Assembly (NCBI GenBank): GCA_964016885.1
Contig: OZ024743.1
Location: 172,718,226 to 172,782,225 of the forward strand
Reading direction: 5' to 3'
Source of the DNA: Eledone cirrhosa
Taxonomy: Eukaryota; Mollusca; Cephalopoda; Octopoda; Eledonidae
Length of the DNA: 64,000 nucleotides
Part shown: positions 63,330 to 64,000 of the stretch, piece by piece
Layout: each line of letters begins with the position of its first letter
Numbering within the stretch: position 1 is the stretch's first letter
Made by a program: the position numbers and the translations under genes
The notes under the pieces: model-generated
What the model saw: the letters and a program-made list of their open reading frames with translations, nothing else
What the model was told of the DNA's origin: nothing
The model's database searches: none

Positions 63330-63492
63330 AGCTGTCTATAGTAGATCATTTTAAATAAAGTGTTATATTGTTTTAATCCAAATGAAAATAAAAATTATAT
63401 GTTGTAAAATTTGATTTGATTTGGTAGAGCCGTTTGGTAATGCATAAGGAAAAGACAGACAGAAAGGCAAAGAATTTTGTAGAGAGAGATTG
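63330..63492 (-). repeat. Dispersed repeat with Helitron-like 5' terminus, copy 2
   Basis: It matches 6830-7012 (AAATGAAAATAAAAATTA, ATTTGATTTGGT, GAATGCATA/TAATGCATAA, GACAGACAGA). Minus-strand start TCTCTCTACAAAATTC. Confidence 0.55.
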
Positions 63493-64000
63493 TATAAATT
63501 TACAGTTGAATAACATTACAAATGTTTTAAATATATACATAAATAACATTACAAATGCATGAATAACATCATAAATGGCTCGCAATTCATTCAGAAGAAT
63601 ATTACAAATATGATAATATAATTCATTGAACAATAATGAGATAGGAAATAAGAAAAAAAAAGGGGGGGGGGGTGCAATTCACCAAGTGCGACAATTGACC
63701 GCACCTCACACCTTAGGGATTAACTACACACTTTGAGGCAACCTAACGCGCTCGCAGCATTTCCACGGGCTAAGGCGCTGAATAACCAGGCACCCTCGCG
63801 GGCATCACCTAACACCTCAGTAAGGTGAGCCGCCAGTGATCACAAGAACTTCGCTGCCAGCGGCCCAACTCCACCGAACGTCTAGACCGCCACAAGCTGA
63901 AAAAAATAATTATTTGATAAGTCCTCGTATTTCCGATTTTTATTCAGTTCGGCAGCCAAAGCAGTAACCCCAACATTCACTGCAGCGTCCATGATGTGGG
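63493..64000 (-). mobile_element. Endonuclease-type LINE, subfamily 2, 3' end, cut by window edge
   Basis: 63660-64000 closely matches 10015-10350: a G-run, CACCTCACACCTTAG.GATTAA, CGCTCGCAGCATT, CACCTCAGTAAGG, GCGGCCCAACTCCACCGAAC. On the minus strand it encodes the end of the endonuclease domain with frame breaks. Coding sequence should continue beyond 64000. Confidence 0.8.

Overview
This is 64 kb of AT-rich animal DNA. I found no host protein-coding gene, rRNA or tRNA gene in it. Almost everything recognisable is transposable-element debris and tandem repeats. The best guide to the organism is a tRNA-like SINE (B-box region GAGTTCAAATCCCGCYGAG, body containing CTTTCATCCTTACGGGGTCG) and RTE-type LINE tails (GTTAGGAAGGGCATCCAGC followed by TGATGA repeats). 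From memory both are abundant in cephalopod genomes, so I infer a cephalopod, less certainly another mollusc. Without a database search this is not proven. Layout. 0-9 kb: SINEs, an RTE LINE 3' end and fragment, a non-autonomous Helitron, and an internally deleted copy of an endonuclease-type LINE. 9.8-15.2 kb: a broken autonomous Helitron, carrying a nested SINE, whose 3' end lies inside a LINE. 16-18.7 kb: rearranged SINE, fold-back repeats and a hammerhead ribozyme. 18.7-22.3 kb: a second Helitron with both termini visible. 22-29 kb: microsatellites, an RTE fragment, a 39-bp minisatellite fused to a Penelope-like element (PLE) remnant, and four more ribozyme motifs. 29-46.5 kb: several RTE LINEs, a CR1-like LINE, a 250-bp-arm inverted repeat, another ribozyme, a second PLE remnant, and a nearly complete RTE element (42.6-45.8 kb). 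46.8-57.5 kb: two LINEs that combine a PHD-like finger, reverse transcriptase and (in the fuller copy) a restriction-like endonuclease, two LTR-like repeats, and Helitron helicase tails. 58-62 kb: Helitron ends in a palindrome and the longest RTE copy of its subfamily. 62.4-64 kb: dispersed repeats, a Helitron 3' end, and a LINE running off the window. The elements form partnerships. RTE LINEs share their 3' tail with a tRNA-derived SINE that they probably mobilise. Helitrons encode HUH Rep and Pif1-like helicase and have non-autonomous relatives with matching ends. PLE remnants have a GIY-YIG-like endonuclease region, one is followed by a hammerhead ribozyme, and related ribozymes sit in short dispersed repeats that look like non-autonomous retroelements. 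The strongest unexpected signal is this set of six hammerhead ribozymes. Two pairs of related copies keep the same core and stem III while stems I and II differ but still pair.
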